Shown: positions 48,506 through 59,952 of the stretch, piece by piece | Position numbering within the stretch: position 1 is the first letter of the stretch | Layout: each line of letters begins with the position of its first letter | From: Aureobasidium sp. EXF-3400 | Lineage: Eukaryota > Ascomycota > Dothideomycetes > Dothideales > Saccotheciaceae | Length of the DNA: 64,000 bases | Direction of reading: 5' to 3' | NCBI GenBank assembly: GCA_024195585.1 | Contig: SWBL01000005.1 | Location: forward strand, 186,001 to 250,000 | Made by a program: the position numbers and the translations under genes | The notes under the pieces: generated by a model | Databases searched by the model: none | What the model was told of the DNA's origin: nothing | What the model saw: only the letters and a program-made list of their open reading frames with translations

Positions 48506-51500
48506 ATGCTATCAATCTCTCTCGAGGTTCGTGTATCAAGCATCTCATATCTTCATGGGGTGTGACTGACAGTTCTTGGGAAGGTCGCTGGGCTTCTATG
48601 TCTGATTATCCTTCAACCAGTGTTTGCACAATATAACAGGGCCACTTCAGTAGAAGTTCAGAACGGCAAGCCCACAGCTTGGTGGTCAGAAGGACCGAAA
48701 GCCGGCTCCACTAGCATCGAAGTCATCTCGCCGTTACCGACTATTTACTACAACTGTCACTATGCAGGGTCATTGTGCAACAATGTGGAACTCACACAGA
48801 CCGGAGCCCATGCTGGTACCATCGATATGGAGCTTGTGTATGACAAGGACGCGAAAAGAAAGAAAAAAAGGAGAGAGGGAAACTGCCCAAGCAAATGGAA
48901 CAAGAATCACGTATGCCCAGAGGTAGACCAACCCGATGTCTGGACCATCGATTCATCAAGAAATCCCAAAAATTCCGATGGAACCCCAGACAAGAGTCCG
49001 AAAAAGCTCTCTACGAGCCTACAGAACGCGGCAGCAAGTACCGGCGGAAAAAGGCTCAAGTACCTGATTGCAGATTACACAAATGACGCGACGGGCACTT
49101 TGACACCAAGTGGTCTCATGTACACATGCGATGAGTTCCCGTTTGCGAGGTTGGTTGGCCCCATCAGCGCACTTTTTGAGTACTCTAACAAGATTGCAGC
49201 ACTATCCAAGGTGGCAACGGTTTGAAAGGAGACTCCAATGCCGGATTGATGTACAGTGCTGCAACTTACTGTGCTCCTCAGAGTTCGAGATGTGCGAACG
49301 ATCTGACATGGCAGACTAGTTGGCTGACCAACAATAACCTTTTGTCAGCATGGCAAGCTCTCCCCCCTAAAACCGTAAGATCTAAATGGCTCAAGGATCA
49401 TGAAATAGATTATCCGTCTAGCGATCAAAATGAGCAAGCCAAAGCTCTGAGCGCTTTGGCGAATCTCTTCTCGAAACTCAATGGCGACCTCTTTCTCTTC
49501 AAATTGAAAACCATCAATAACCCAAAAGATCTTCGTTTTGCCTATATGGACACAGGGGAAGAAGAGGATGGAGATGGAGACGACGACGGAGACGGGGATG
49601 AAGATGGAGAAGATGAAAGCGACGATGATGACACTAACACGAAGCGCGATCTTGCGATGCCATGTAAGTCTCAAGAGCGTATCGAGAATGAAGATCTCAT
49701 GCTGATTTGTATAGCAAAAGACAAAGAGAGCCACACCAATAGCACGACTCACCATGGTAGGGATCTTGGTATTGGCTTCAGTCTTGGGCTCGGGACCGGT
49801 GGTTTCGGAGTTGGAGCATCGATAGCTTTAGGACATCATTCCCGCCCACAAACATCTTCCAGCACTCCAACTCATAATCCCGAGGTCATCGCAGCATCCT
49901 CAGGGTTCGTCTCAATTACCAGGCCTGGTACCGGTGCATCGATGGTTACCGGAAGCAGCGTCAAACCAAGACCGATTGCAGAGAACGGTTCTTACGCTGT
50001 ACCGATAGGCCTTTCACCGTCAAGTCTCGGTTCTGTCACCACCTTACCGACACTGTCTCTAGTTTCAACAGTGCTGAAGAGCTCAAGCGTTTTGAGTCAG
50101 AATGGTTCCGGGACCTTCACGGACGCACCCAAACCTGTCGCGGTGTCTGCATCTGACCCATCAACGACAATAGCTTCGCAGTCAAACAGCAGCATAGTCT
50201 CGGATCTCACCACAACTCTCTATCCTGCAACGAGCTCCCATGTGAGTAGTCAGTTGATCAGCCCGCACAGTCCGACATCTCTTGCCATGAATTCTACTTG
50301 GTCAACAACCTCCAATCGATCGACGCCTTTGTCTGCTGTTCCATCGGTATCATCCGGTACTTTCCTCAATCTAAACTCTTCTGATCTGAACACAATGATC
50401 ACTGCCATATCAAATCATACAACAATACCAACACAGAATTCTATCTCGGGCAACGTCACTGCGCCCTTGACATCTAGTACAACAGTTGTTGAGACCAGTG
50501 CTCCATTTCCGGCCAACCAGAGTGTCGGGCTCCAAGAATCCTCAACATTGCTATCGACGAGCAGTGATGTGACTTCGATTGCTCTGCCAGCTTCAAGATC
50601 TTCATTGAGCAGTGTTGTCGTTCCAACGCTAGCAAATGTTACATCATCAACATGGAGCACTGTTGCCATATCGGCCAATAGCACTTCAACAGCAGCCAGT
50701 AGTCCTACTACTATGGCAAACATCACTTCACCAACGACGAACGCGACAACTAGCTCAGAGATCTCTTTCTCATCCATTGAGACATCAGCAAGCTCCAACG
50801 TTACGGGCTCAGGCTTGACTAGCATTTCGATGAGCTCAAACACGAGCATTAGTACCACTATGGTGAACACAAGTGGTGGCGCGAGCTCAACCTTCTCAAA
50901 CGCAGAACCCTGGTGATAAAATCATCCCTGTTCCTGTCATTGATCTACCAAAGCCAATCACTTTGACTGATGAGAAGCCTCCGGCAACCATCACTCCACA
51001 AGTGACAGTCCGTCTTCCAGTGTTGCCACCGATTGCGCTAGAGACGCCACCTCCACCCACGGAGCCTTCGAGTACGCCTGTACCGCCTCCACCGGACTCG
51101 AACGACGATGATGGGACAGAGGATGAGGAAGATGATGAAGATGACGACGACGAAGAGGAAGAAGGGGAAGATGACGAACACTGCTATGTTCCAGGTTTCG
51201 ATCCAAGCGATTTTCCCTCGCCGGATGAAGAGAGTCTCAATACAGCGCCTTCGATGTCTAGTGCAGCTGCTACAACCACAAGCGCTCCTGCAAGCACCAC
51301 AGTTCCATCTTCGGAGCCCAGTGCTACTTCTTCAGAGCCGGAAGCGAAATCGACGACATCCGACCTTCCACCACCTCCCCCTTCATTAACCACAGAGCCA
51401 CCGCCGCCACCTCCGCCATCAACATCTGAGCCTCCGCCACCCCCTCCATCATCTACGTCCGAGCCACCACCACCACCACCACCACCACCTCCTCCTCCTC

Positions 51501-51678
51501 CTCCTCCGCCGCCGCCCCCACCAGCACATCCCCCTTGCAAGACATGGAGAGACTGCGATTGCCCACCTGATCTTCTACCTTCATGTAATGGACCCGCAGG
51601 TGGAGAGTAAGTCTCATACCAAGGACCAGATCTCGACTCACTCACTGACATGACTACAGAACCTGCGATTGTGGCTAA
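48506..51678 (+). CDS. Secreted NucA/NucB-like nuclease domain protein with mucin-like, acidic and polyproline tail
   Basis: Six exons (48506-48530, 48573-49149, 49200-49663, 49715-50862, 50906-51606, 51660-51678) give about 977 residues. The start MLSISLEV leads into a hydrophobic core ending VFA before QYNRATS, a good signal peptide. The domain to about residue 320 is cysteine-bearing and contains YTCDEFPFASTIQGGNG across an intron; C-D-E-[FY]-PFAS-x-x-GG is the signature of the NucA/NucB DNase family. Next come an acidic Asp/Glu tract, a ~350-residue Ser/Thr-rich region with many N-x-[ST] sites, a second acidic tract, a polyproline tract and a Cys-rich end (DCDCPPDLLPSC...TCDCG). The 43-base intron at 50863-50905 is the weakest part; without it the gene would split. 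The likely product is a heavily glycosylated secreted or wall-bound protein; nuclease activity is inferred. Confidence 0.65.
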
Positions 51679-52916
51679 AGAACATGAAATCTGTAAAATG
51701 TAGTATCGATGCCAATGTTGTGACATTCATGCATACATATATATATATACTTTAAAGTCTTGTACATAGGTAAAACGTTTCACATTTTCAGAGTGTTCTC
51801 TATGTATCGGCTCCCTTGTTTGCAGACCCAATCTATACACATGATACTCAACGTACGTGAGATGTAGTGCAACTCTCTTCGAAAGTGTATGCGAGGGGCG
51901 AATCCAACAAGACCAGGAACACAGCCGAGCTTCTCAAATAACGAGCTGGCTGTCGTTGGCCACAGAAATCGTGTGCAGTGCAAGACCGACAGATCGCCAT
52001 CTTGATTCCAAAATGATGGATGGTTGTTCGCAAGAGAGCAGAAGATGGCAGATAATCACACATACCCCTTTTTCAGAGAATGTGATATTGTAGCATCGGT
52101 GGCGCATGTATTTCTAGGCTGGCAGAAACAGGCAACCTGCTGAGGCAGCTGTTGAACTTGTATACGAGTTTCGCTCACGCATGAAAACATCAACGGTCAG
52201 TTCGCGATGCGACTCTCGCAACAGACGGGACTTTGTCAGAAACCAAGACTGTTGCAATACAAGAGAAGGTGCATGAAAGTTGATACCACTGGGGTTCGAA
52301 TCCGCGCTCTCTGATTCCATACAGTGTACACAAAATCGCCGAGGCCTTCAAATCAGATCTTGTCGGACCCCTTCACACCATCAACTACTGCAGTACTACA
52401 ATACTGCTACTGGACTAGCAGTCAAAAAGGATAGTGTGACTATCAAGAGCAAAAAACTGCTTACAGAAAAACCCACCCCAGCACTTTCATACGTCGTGTT
52501 TGGTTCGCGTATTACTAAGAGCGTAGCACGTGGCGAGGTATTTTTTTTTGGTGAGCTTCCCAACCACTAGACTAAAGGCGTCCCTTTAGTGACCAAACGG
52601 TGGAGAGGTTGCCGCTGAGAGGGTCCCAAATTGAGTCGTATATAAAGGTTGACTGCGGTTGCATACGCTCTACGCTACGGGACATACGTAGAAATGGTTC
52701 ACAGCATCCGAGCGTCCAGTATGATTTTTCGTGTGTTTTGACATGGTCGCATCCGGGCTGGAATAGAGTTGGCCAGCTTGGAACGAATATAGCCTTGTAC
52801 GCACCAACATCGCGCGCTTGTGGGCGTAGGTCGACCCCGTGAATCGTATCTGACCCTAAGCGATCTCACGAAACAACGTCGCAGCGCCCGTAGCGTAATC
52901 CCCGCTCAGGGACGAT
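51679..52916. other. Intergenic region, convergent 3' ends
   Basis: A 1.2 kb spacer. It starts with a short (TA) repeat near 51736-51749. It also contains tRNA-promoter-like words (see rejected items) but no complete tRNA, and no gene frame with features. Composition near 52280-52900 looks unlike neighbouring genes and may be decayed sequence. Confidence 0.45.
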
Positions 52917-54122
52917 TTACTCCGACTGTTCTTGCTCTTGTTGCGGCTTTTCATCTTGTTTTTGGTATAGATGAATCTGATAGCGCATGTTCTCGAGGTC
53001 GATCGGGTACTTTAAATCCTCATCAGGCAATCTGAACCATCTGGACTCATCAGACACCAGCTTTTTCCATTGGACAGGTATGCCCTTCTCTGCGTTCTTC
53101 TTTGGCGACAACAATGTGTGGTCGAGTAGCCATTGCATAGGGTACTTTTGCGTGGCGCCATTGAGTGTGACAGTAGAGTAACTTCCAGGGCTATCCACAA
53201 CCAGCAACAGCGATCCAGGGCGCATCGAGGCCGTCAACGAGTACAGGAGTCTCTGGGTCTTTGCCACTGAGGTGCTGTACAGCTCATTCAATGTAAACAT
53301 GATGGTAACAATGTCGCTGTTGGTGAGCAGGTCAGCGACACCAGCAGCGTCGGTGTCCAGGATATCTTGCTGCTTGAAGCGTACGTTGAAGACTTCTGAA
53401 GGAAGTACAGCCTTGTTGGCAGCTTTTGCAGCCGCGGAAGCATACTTGGACAGAAACGGAGGAGTGACAACGCCTTGGTGAAGATCTTGCATGACCTTAT
53501 CCCAGTTGGCAATGTCGATACCAAAGATGTTGAGTTTGGAGATGTCAGCGTGAGACTTGACATCAGATGACGATGCATTGTCTCTCAGATGCTGGAGCCA
53601 GCCAGCAAAACCAACAACTTCAGCACCTGCTCCACCACCTAGACAGACAATGTTCAGAGACTTTGACGAGCCTGCACCTCCTTCCAAAGTCAATTTGGTA
53701 CCAAGTTGCTCTGATAGCTCCGGTTCATCCTGGCTTGGTACCTCAGTGTCGGGTGACTTCTGGTTGAGTAATTCAGCAATCTCAGGATTAAGGTCAGAGA
53801 AGATCTGGGCATATCCCAATGCTCTGCTAGGACTCCATCTTGCAGCATATGCCTCGAGATAGTCATCCTTTCCAAAAGCAGTGGCAAAGTCGCGATTGAA
53901 GAGATGACCCTTTACTTCTTGTAGGACTTGTTCAATCTCAGCAGGCGAGCCCTTGTTGCATGCATTGCGAAAGACATTTAACAGAGACTGCTGGACAGCA
54001 GTTGGAATGGCATTGTCTTGTTGGTAGCCTTTTTCAGTTGGCAGTGGGATTGGACCTTTGTTCTGTTTAGTAGCTCTCTGACGCTTCTGTGATGGTTGCC
54101 ATGATGATTTATCCCTGGGCAT
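52917..54122 (-). CDS. BMT6: 25S rRNA (uridine-N3)-methyltransferase, Bmt6 family
   Basis: A single exon encodes 401 residues. A basic N-terminus (MPRDKSSWQPSQKRQRATKQ) suits a nucleolar protein. The helical segment YLEAYAARWSPSRALGYAQIF is followed by the SAM-binding motif NIVCLGGGAGAEVVGFAGWL. IFGIDIANWDKVM, then SDIVTIMFTLNELYSTS and SLLLVVDSPGSYSTV, complete a Rossmann-type methyltransferase fold. The arrangement matches the fungal Methyltransf_34/Bmt6 family, which in yeast makes m3U at position 2843 of 25S rRNA. Assignment is from remembered family motifs. It shares a 206-base divergent promoter with the coiled-coil gene. Confidence 0.85.
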   Translation of the reverse strand: MPRDKSSWQPSQKRQRATKQNKGPIPLPTEKGYQQDNAIPTAVQQSLLNVFRNACNKGSPAEIEQVLQEVKGHLFNRDFATAFGKDDYLEAYAARWSPSRALGYAQIFSDLNPEIAELLNQKSPDTEVPSQDEPELSEQLGTKLTLEGGAGSSKSLNIVCLGGGAGAEVVGFAGWLQHLRDNASSSDVKSHADISKLNIFGIDIANWDKVMQDLHQGVVTPPFLSKYASAAAKAANKAVLPSEVFNVRFKQQDILDTDAAGVADLLTNSDIVTIMFTLNELYSTSVAKTQRLLYSLTASMRPGSLLLVVDSPGSYSTVTLNGATQKYPMQWLLDHTLLSPKKNAEKGIPVQWKKLVSDESRWFRLPDEDLKYPIDLENMRYQIHLYQKQDEKPQQEQEQSE

Positions 54123-54328
54123 TTTGGAAAGTCTTGGTGAATTGGTGCTGATTGATGGCCATCAGTAGAATTCAGTGAGCAAAAGCTGCAAGAGAAGCAT
54201 GTCAGGCAAGTCGAGCCGAGGCGCGTCATGCCGAGCTGCTCAGTCGCAACACGAAGCAACACCCCTTTAGCATTACTTAGTAACTTGTTGTTCACACTTT
54301 ACCCTTGATATCTACCGAGAAATACACC
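54123..54328. promoter_or_regulatory. Short divergent promoter
   Basis: Only 206 bases separate the start codons of BMT6 (minus) and the coiled-coil gene (plus), so both promoters lie here and the genes may be co-regulated. No specific element is clear. Confidence 0.5.
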
Positions 54329-56153
54329 ATGGCCGACGTGGATGACAAGGAAAAGGCCGAGAAGCTTGCCGCAGCAAAGAAGCGTGTACGTAGCCCGCAC
54401 TACCACAAAACAACCAGAAGTATCATAAGCTGAACCATGTGCACAGTTCGAGGAGTTGAAGAAGAAGCAAAAGGGAAAGAAGGGTGGAAAGAAGAAGGCA
54501 GACAAGGCCGATGCCACAGAAGAGAAGGATGATGCGACAGCAGAAGCACCAGCAGAAGGCGAAGCACCTGAGGCCGATGTCGATGCCCCTGCCGAAGAGA
54601 AAGCCGCAGCCACCACACCCTTAGACACAGAGACAGCAGAAGATGCAAAAGAGGAAAAGACGGAAGAGGTGCCTGAGGAAACTGCAGTACCAGACGAGAC
54701 TCCTGCCGAACGACCAACAACCGAGCGCAAACCCTCCCAGTCCGAGCAGTCACGGCAGCGATCAGCCTCTTTCAGACAAAACTCTGGCCTCACATCCCCT
54801 AGCCTGTCAAAATCGCCTGCCCTTCCTTCCATCAGTGCCGAAGACGAAGTCCAAGACATCTATCGCAAGCAAGCGTCGCGAATTGAGGAGCTTGAGAAGG
54901 AGAACAAGGCATTTCAGGAGGCGCAATCAAAACTGCAGAAGGTTGAAGATGAGCTGGAGCAGTTGAGAGAGAGCAGCGGTGATATCGCCGAACTCAAGTC
55001 CAAGGCCGCCCTGGCCGACAAGCGACACGAAGAGATCGAGAAGCTGGTATGAGGCCTTGAAGGGGACACCATCTGCAGAAAGACTAATATGCTACAGACA
55101 TCCGAGTTGACATCGGTACAGCGACAATTATCTCAGGCTCAGCAGCAGGTAGCCGACAAGCGACGCAAGTCTAACGCGAGTCCCTCACGCGAGATTCAAG
55201 CACAACTGGCATCCAAGACCTCAACCATCGAGTCGCTGGAGCTGGAATTGTCCAACCTTCGAAACCAATACAACATGTCGCAGTCGTCCGTATCCGCTCA
55301 CGAGGCCACCATCAAGGAACTTGAGCAGCGTGCCACTACAGCCGAGCACGCTGCTGAAGCAGCACAGAAAGAGATTGAGACATTGAAGGAAACCATCAAC
55401 AAGCCAGCTGAGACAGAAAAGAACGACGCCGAAGACCCGGCCGCACTGCAAGCAAAGATTAAAACGCTAGAATCTGATCTACGCACCGCCCACTCGTCTG
55501 CCGACGCAGCTACCAGCCGCGCCAGCTCCCTGGAACAGAAGATCGAGACCCTGACAAAACTCCACAAGGACCAAACCAGCAGTCACGACTCCCAAGTCAA
55601 AGACTTGACTTCTAAGCTCGCATCGCTGAAAACTTCACAAACGCCAGCCGCGAACGACACCGATTCCCTCACAGACGATGCTGACGACCTCGAGCGCGAA
55701 CAATTGCACCAACGCATTCGCGAGCTTGAAGCTGAAAACACCGATCTTCGCCGTGGCGTGTGGCGCGACCAAAGAGCTGCCATGCAACCTGATATCAACG
55801 ACGCATCACCAGGCTATGAAGACGTAGATCTCAGCAATCCATACGCTGCGCCTTCGTCCGCACAACGCCCACACGCCCGCACAGGTAGCAGCTTCCAAGA
55901 TGTGCTGCAAAGCGGCATCAGTGCTTTCACCGGCGGCCAAAGGAAACAATCGTTGGGTCTGCTGAGCGAAGAAGATTTCGACGAAGACTCATTCCGTGTT
56001 GCTCAAGAAGAGGAGGGCAAGAAGAGAATCGAAAGAATCAGAGAAGTCAAGCGCGGATTGGAAGGTTGGAGGGGTTGGCGTGTAGATCTTGTGGATCTGA
56101 GGGCAGGTGGTCTAGGCGGTGGTGCAGCCACTGGTCCCATGTTTGAAGTATAA
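54329..56153 (+). CDS. Long coiled-coil protein, Golgi/vesicle-tether-like
   Basis: Three exons (54329-54385, 54447-55046, 55098-56153) encode 570 residues. The start MADVDDKEKAEKLAAAKKR runs into a Lys-rich helix (FEELKKKQKGKKGGKKK), then an acidic low-complexity region and a Ser-rich patch (SEQSRQRSASFRQNSG). Long heptad-type coiled coils follow (about residues 180-445, e.g. RIEELEKENKAFQEAQSKL). The C-terminal 100 residues include FQDVLQSGISAFTGG and ERIREVKRGLEGWRGWRVDLVDLRAG, which look conserved. This layout resembles the fungal 'M protein repeat' proteins and Golgi tethers, but no GRIP domain is evident. Function is therefore only suggested. Confidence 0.82.
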
Positions 56154-56233
56154 GGCAACCGTCCTCGCTACCATCGTTGTCAGAATCTCACAACAGTCTG
56201 ATCGCAACAACTTTTTGGTCTTACCCCTGTTGC

Positions 56234-56770
56234 TCAATCCCGACTATGTCTTTTTCTCTTCCGCTCCCTTGTCTCGTCGTGCTCTTTCTGCTTTCTCTCC
56301 TCTTCAACTTCATCCCCCAAACTCACATCCCCTAGCTCTCTGGTCTTGCCATGGCCTCTCTTGACACTAAACCTCACCTTCGGCCTTTTGCCCTCTCGAA
56401 ACTCCAACCCAAACACCACCACCAGACTCGGGTCTTCAGGATCCCCACACACAATTTTGAGTTTCATGATGCTAGGATGGTAGTCTTGTTTCCAGTGAAC
56501 ATGTTTGTTGCGAGGAGGCTTGATAGTCGACGAGCCTGAGGATGAGGAGTCAGAGGCAGGAGAAGCAGCAGGGGAAGAAAGGTTCAAAGGCGACGGTGGA
56601 TTGTTAGGATCAGGATCCGGGCGTGGGTGTGGGTATGGTTTCGCGGTTTGTGTGCGAAGAGGTGCCGGCTTTTGTTTAGTGGTCTTTGGATAAGGTAGGA
56701 AGTAAGGATGCATTATGGATATTTGCTGCTGTGACAAAACAAAAGGAAGGAAAGTAAAAGGAGACGACAT
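56234..56770 (-). CDS. Hypothetical small proline-rich basic protein
   Basis: One frame of 178 codons. The methionine at 56713 (MHPYFLPYPKTTKQKPAP) is a better start than the upstream one, leaving 159 residues. The N-terminal half is Pro/Ser-rich. A short conserved-looking core (NKHVHWKQDYHPSIMKLKIVCGD) is followed by a beta-like stretch SLVVVFGLEFREGKRPKVRFSV and a charged Lys/Glu/Arg-rich tail. No family recognised. It converges on the coiled-coil gene with only about 80 bases between stops. Confidence 0.5.
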   Translation of the reverse strand: MSSPFTFLPFVLSQQQISIMHPYFLPYPKTTKQKPAPLRTQTAKPYPHPRPDPDPNNPPSPLNLSSPAASPASDSSSSGSSTIKPPRNKHVHWKQDYHPSIMKLKIVCGDPEDPSLVVVFGLEFREGKRPKVRFSVKRGHGKTRELGDVSLGDEVEEERKQKEHDETRERKRKRHSRD

Positions 56771-57099
56771 TATATTGATTTGAGGTTGGTTTTGGTGCCT
56801 TCTGCTCGAGTCATAGGAGGTGGGCTCTTGACCTTTATTGTGTTGCCTCGTGCGGTGCGTGGAGGGTGTGTCGTTGCCTGCTGATGAAGTGTCTTAGATG
56901 GTACCTTGGTGGTCTCATCACGTGCCTTGGTGCCCACACGTATTCCTGGACTAAGAATAGAGTGAAAGAAGGCGTAAGCACTTTCGTTTGTAGTGGTTGC
57001 AAATAATATGATTTTTTGCGTGGGTCAACCAGATCTAGTCTGCTTTGGGAAAATGAGGTAGGTATATGTTAACTCATATTGATCATTCTTTTGCTCGAC
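56771..57099. other. Intergenic region
   Basis: A 329-base spacer between two minus-strand genes. It contains a CACGTG E-box near 56930; nothing else is visible. Confidence 0.4.
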
Positions 57100-57984
57100 T
57101 TAGCAGTACTTAGCGATCAAGTCTCCAACCTCAGCCTCTGATAAGCTCTTGACACCAAGCAGCTCGTTATCATTCTTCTCGTCCCACAAATTACCATATC
57201 CTTCCTTGAAGATTGAAATCTTGATAAAGGTCACCATGGCAGCACCAACATTTCCATTCTCTTTGCTCAACTCTGTATAAGCATTCTTCTCGGCTTCTGC
57301 GAGATCGACATGTTCGGTCTCGGCCTTGAAGTCAGGACTGACCTTTTGTGCAATCTTCAAGGCTTGGTTTTGGCTGAGGGCAGCGGTCTGAATGTAGACT
57401 CCACGATTCTTGGTTTCTTCTGGGTGGTTGAGGATACCAGCGACAGCTTTGCCGATATCGCTGAGCAGGGTGAAACTGTGGACGCTGTCGCCGTTGTCGT
57501 TGATCTGTGTCTTGCCCTTCAGATTGACGAGCCAGCCCAGTCCGATGCCCCAGTCCAAGAACAATCCGGTGGTGATAATGGTATAGCTGATCTGGTCTTG
57601 CTTTGTGCGAAGATACTGTTGCGTCTTTACCTTGCCGGCAAAGACAGGTAGAGCACGAACTTTCTCATTGCCGACGATGTTGCTGCCAAACTCTGATGGA
57701 ATGAACCTCTGGACACCAGCAGCGATGGCGGCATCGATCAAAGCAGGCTGCTCATCATGTTTGGGGATTGCCGAAACAAATGCTTCTTGACCCTTGAGAG
57801 CAGAAACCAGGGACTCTTGAGAGGAGAAATCGACTTTGATGACTTTGATTGCTGACGGCAGTCCAGAGGTGTTGCCAGAAGCTGTGAGAACAGTGACTTC
57901 AAAGCCTTGATTGACCAGCTCGTTGACGATAGAAGGACCGAGGTTACCAGTGGCACCCGCAATTGCTACTTTCTTGTATGCCAT
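57100..57984 (-). CDS. NmrA-like / isoflavone-reductase-like NAD(P)-binding protein
   Basis: A single exon encodes 294 residues. The N-terminal Rossmann motif is VAIAGATGNLGPSIVNEL (GxxGxxG), and RFIPSEFGSNIVG is the conserved RFxPSEFG segment of the PCBER/isoflavone reductase and NmrA-like families. TIITTGLFLDWG and the C-terminal helices match the substrate-binding part. Fungal members include oxidoreductases and redox sensors; many lack a catalytic lysine, so activity is uncertain. No partner genes of a pathway adjoin it. Length is typical. Confidence 0.9.
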   Translation of the reverse strand: MAYKKVAIAGATGNLGPSIVNELVNQGFEVTVLTASGNTSGLPSAIKVIKVDFSSQESLVSALKGQEAFVSAIPKHDEQPALIDAAIAAGVQRFIPSEFGSNIVGNEKVRALPVFAGKVKTQQYLRTKQDQISYTIITTGLFLDWGIGLGWLVNLKGKTQINDNGDSVHSFTLLSDIGKAVAGILNHPEETKNRGVYIQTAALSQNQALKIAQKVSPDFKAETEHVDLAEAEKNAYTELSKENGNVGAAMVTFIKISIFKEGYGNLWDEKNDNELLGVKSLSEAEVGDLIAKYC

Positions 57985-59021
57985 TCTCGAAACTTTTGAT
58001 GGAACTGGTTATGTGGTAGTAGATCGATTGCTTTTTTGTGATAAATCGAAGATGGGATGATGAGACAGATCAACATGAGAAACCTACAAGTGTTTTATAT
58101 TCGTCTGTCATGATCACACCATAATACACCAATCTGCTTGGTATATCGATATGATAAGCAAGAGCGAGCCCCTTCGTAACCTTTGTAAGCAATGTAACAC
58201 GAAGTCGAAGTGAATACATGGCTGAGCGGGGCAATTCCGCTGTATTTGGTCAGCTTCATCATGCGATTGCAGTCGTGAGATGGCGCGATCAGGCAAACGA
58301 CCATCCACAATGCGAGCTTCTGTGCTGTAGCTCCCTCAGCAGTTTCATTTCAAGCAGTAGATGGGGTTGTTCTATCTCTGATGAATGTGCGAGGTCGACG
58401 AAAGTGTTTGTGGGAGTCGGTCCAGCTGATGAAGCTTTGTCAGCCACGAGGATGTTGGCTTCTGATCACAACACCCGACACATGGTCTTGCTTTCACTCA
58501 GCCATGGTCACCTTCCGCAGAATCTCCGTGGCAAGCGGCATGCCCTCACAACATGGCGGATGATCAGCTAGCCGATTTTTGCGACTCGTTGATGCTGCAG
58601 AAAAGGATTCGGGCGATGCGGCCGGTCGCGACTCCCGAATCCTGAACTCAAAGTCGACGTCGCGCAACATGCTGAAACCATTCTTGACTCATCGTCTTTC
58701 TGTACCAACCTCATCTTCCAAGATCTTTCCCTTTACTCGACTGCTGCCATCGTCATGACTGATATGGTCGTTCGATCTCGGTTCTGTCCGACCGAGTCGC
58801 ATTCTGAATACGTGCTATAAATTAAACGACGAAAATGGCGAGCTACTTAGGCGATCCTCTTGAAGACCCCACTTAGAAGGCTTCGACTTCCTGAAACCGC
58901 CATGACCTTGGTGGAATAATAGGCTAGAAGAACAAGCCTCGGTAGGTCTCTGGCGACCCTTCAAAAAGTTGTACATCCGCCCGTAGGCCTTCATCTCTGC
59001 TGGCTCTTCACAACCTCCGCC
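57985..59021. other. Intergenic region, divergent promoters
   Basis: About 1 kb between the NmrA-like gene and the DUF3328 gene, which diverge. Short frames on both strands have no features. Confidence 0.45.
58093..58099 (-). promoter_or_regulatory. TATA box of the NmrA-like gene
   Basis: TATAAAA on the minus strand lies about 109 bases before the ATG at 57984, a plausible core promoter position. Confidence 0.4.
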
Positions 59022-59952
59022 ATGTATTTGCTCAACATTTTCAATCGACGCAACGAAGTCTCACCGACATACAACCCCGTGTCTGAGGACGAGGACAAAC
59101 TGCTCGATGAACCTGTACAGACAACCAAGGCCGAGCTAGAGAAGCTCAAGCAGGCCAATACAAACCTGAAGCGTGTGCTGGCCGTTTTCGCTGCCTTTTA
59201 CCTGGCTTTCCTCGCCCTCATAGCGTTCAAGAGTTGGGAGTCGCACGAAGACAGCCTTATGTTCCCGCGTATACTCAAGTCGCCTGTACCACCCAGTCAG
59301 CGAGTCCGCCTACCATCACTCCATCATCGCTGATAGCTTCTCAGTGCCCATGAACATACAAACCTTTGAGCGTAACTCTCTTTATGCATCCCGTCCATCT
59401 CCCGAAACCGATGCAGCCTGGAATGCACTCCTCCCCGAAGGCCGCGGTTTCGTTTACGTGCCCGAATCAGAAAAATACTCTCTACCACCAGGCGAAAAAA
59501 CATTCTATGGCGAGATCTACTCCGTATCCTTGTTCCACCAACTGCACTGTCTAGGCCAGCTGCGCAAGTACTACTGGCTATTGATCGATGGAGTCACGAG
59601 CAACAGCACGAGCCTGAGACCTATGGTGGACGGCTTGCTGGGACCTTCCGGCGAGCACGTATCGCATTGCTTCGACTACTTGCGACAAACGCTGCAATGC
59701 GCAGGTGATATGGCTCTGGAATGGCCACGGAAAGAGGAGGATGGTAGCAGGTTTGCTGTGGATGGTTGGGTGAGTTCTACGTGCTCTTTGTCGTTGGGTA
59801 TGCGCTGACCTTCGTTACAGGGTATTCCCCACGAATGCAGGAGTTGGGATCATATTGTCGATTACATGAAGGGGTCTTATTTCAACCTTTCGATGAACAG
59901 TGACATCGCGCCCGACCATCCCATGCATAAGGACGGCATGGCGAAAGTATAG
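59022..59952 (+). CDS. DUF3328 (UstYa-like) membrane protein, frame problem near 59240-59330
   Basis: The N-terminus (59022 on) is cytosolic and acidic, then has one helix, VLAVFAAFYLAFLALIAF. The lumenal part, read in the next frame, has the two DUF3328 motifs: FHQLHCLGQ (HxxHC) and EHVSHCFDYLRQ (EHxxHCxDYLRQ). A last exon follows from 59821 (intron 59770-59820), ending MAKV. The two frames can be joined by a 40-base intron at 59240-59279 (GT-AG, weak GTCGCA donor), giving W-D-RLYHPVSESAY. Otherwise it is a real frameshift. UstYa-family proteins act in cyclopeptide and other secondary metabolism as copper-dependent oxidases, using both HxxHC motifs. No peptide precursor or cluster is nearby, so its role is unknown. 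Confidence 0.75.

Noticed and set aside
51184..51726. Minus-strand frame encoding long poly-glycine.
   Set aside because: It is the reverse complement of the polyproline-coding repeat of the secreted nuclease-like protein.
52290..52600. tRNA-promoter-like words: GGTTCGAATCC near 52294 (plus strand) and an A-box-like TAGTCTAGTGGTTGGGAAGC read on the minus strand near 52552-52576.
   Set aside because: The two words do not lie on one strand at tRNA spacing, and neither flank folds into acceptor and T stems. At most a decayed tRNA or SINE-like relic.
57100..59952. A secondary-metabolite (RiPP-like) cluster around the DUF3328 gene and the NmrA-like gene.
   Set aside because: No precursor peptide with repeated cores, no synthase and no transporter lie next to them; two accessory-type genes are not a cluster.
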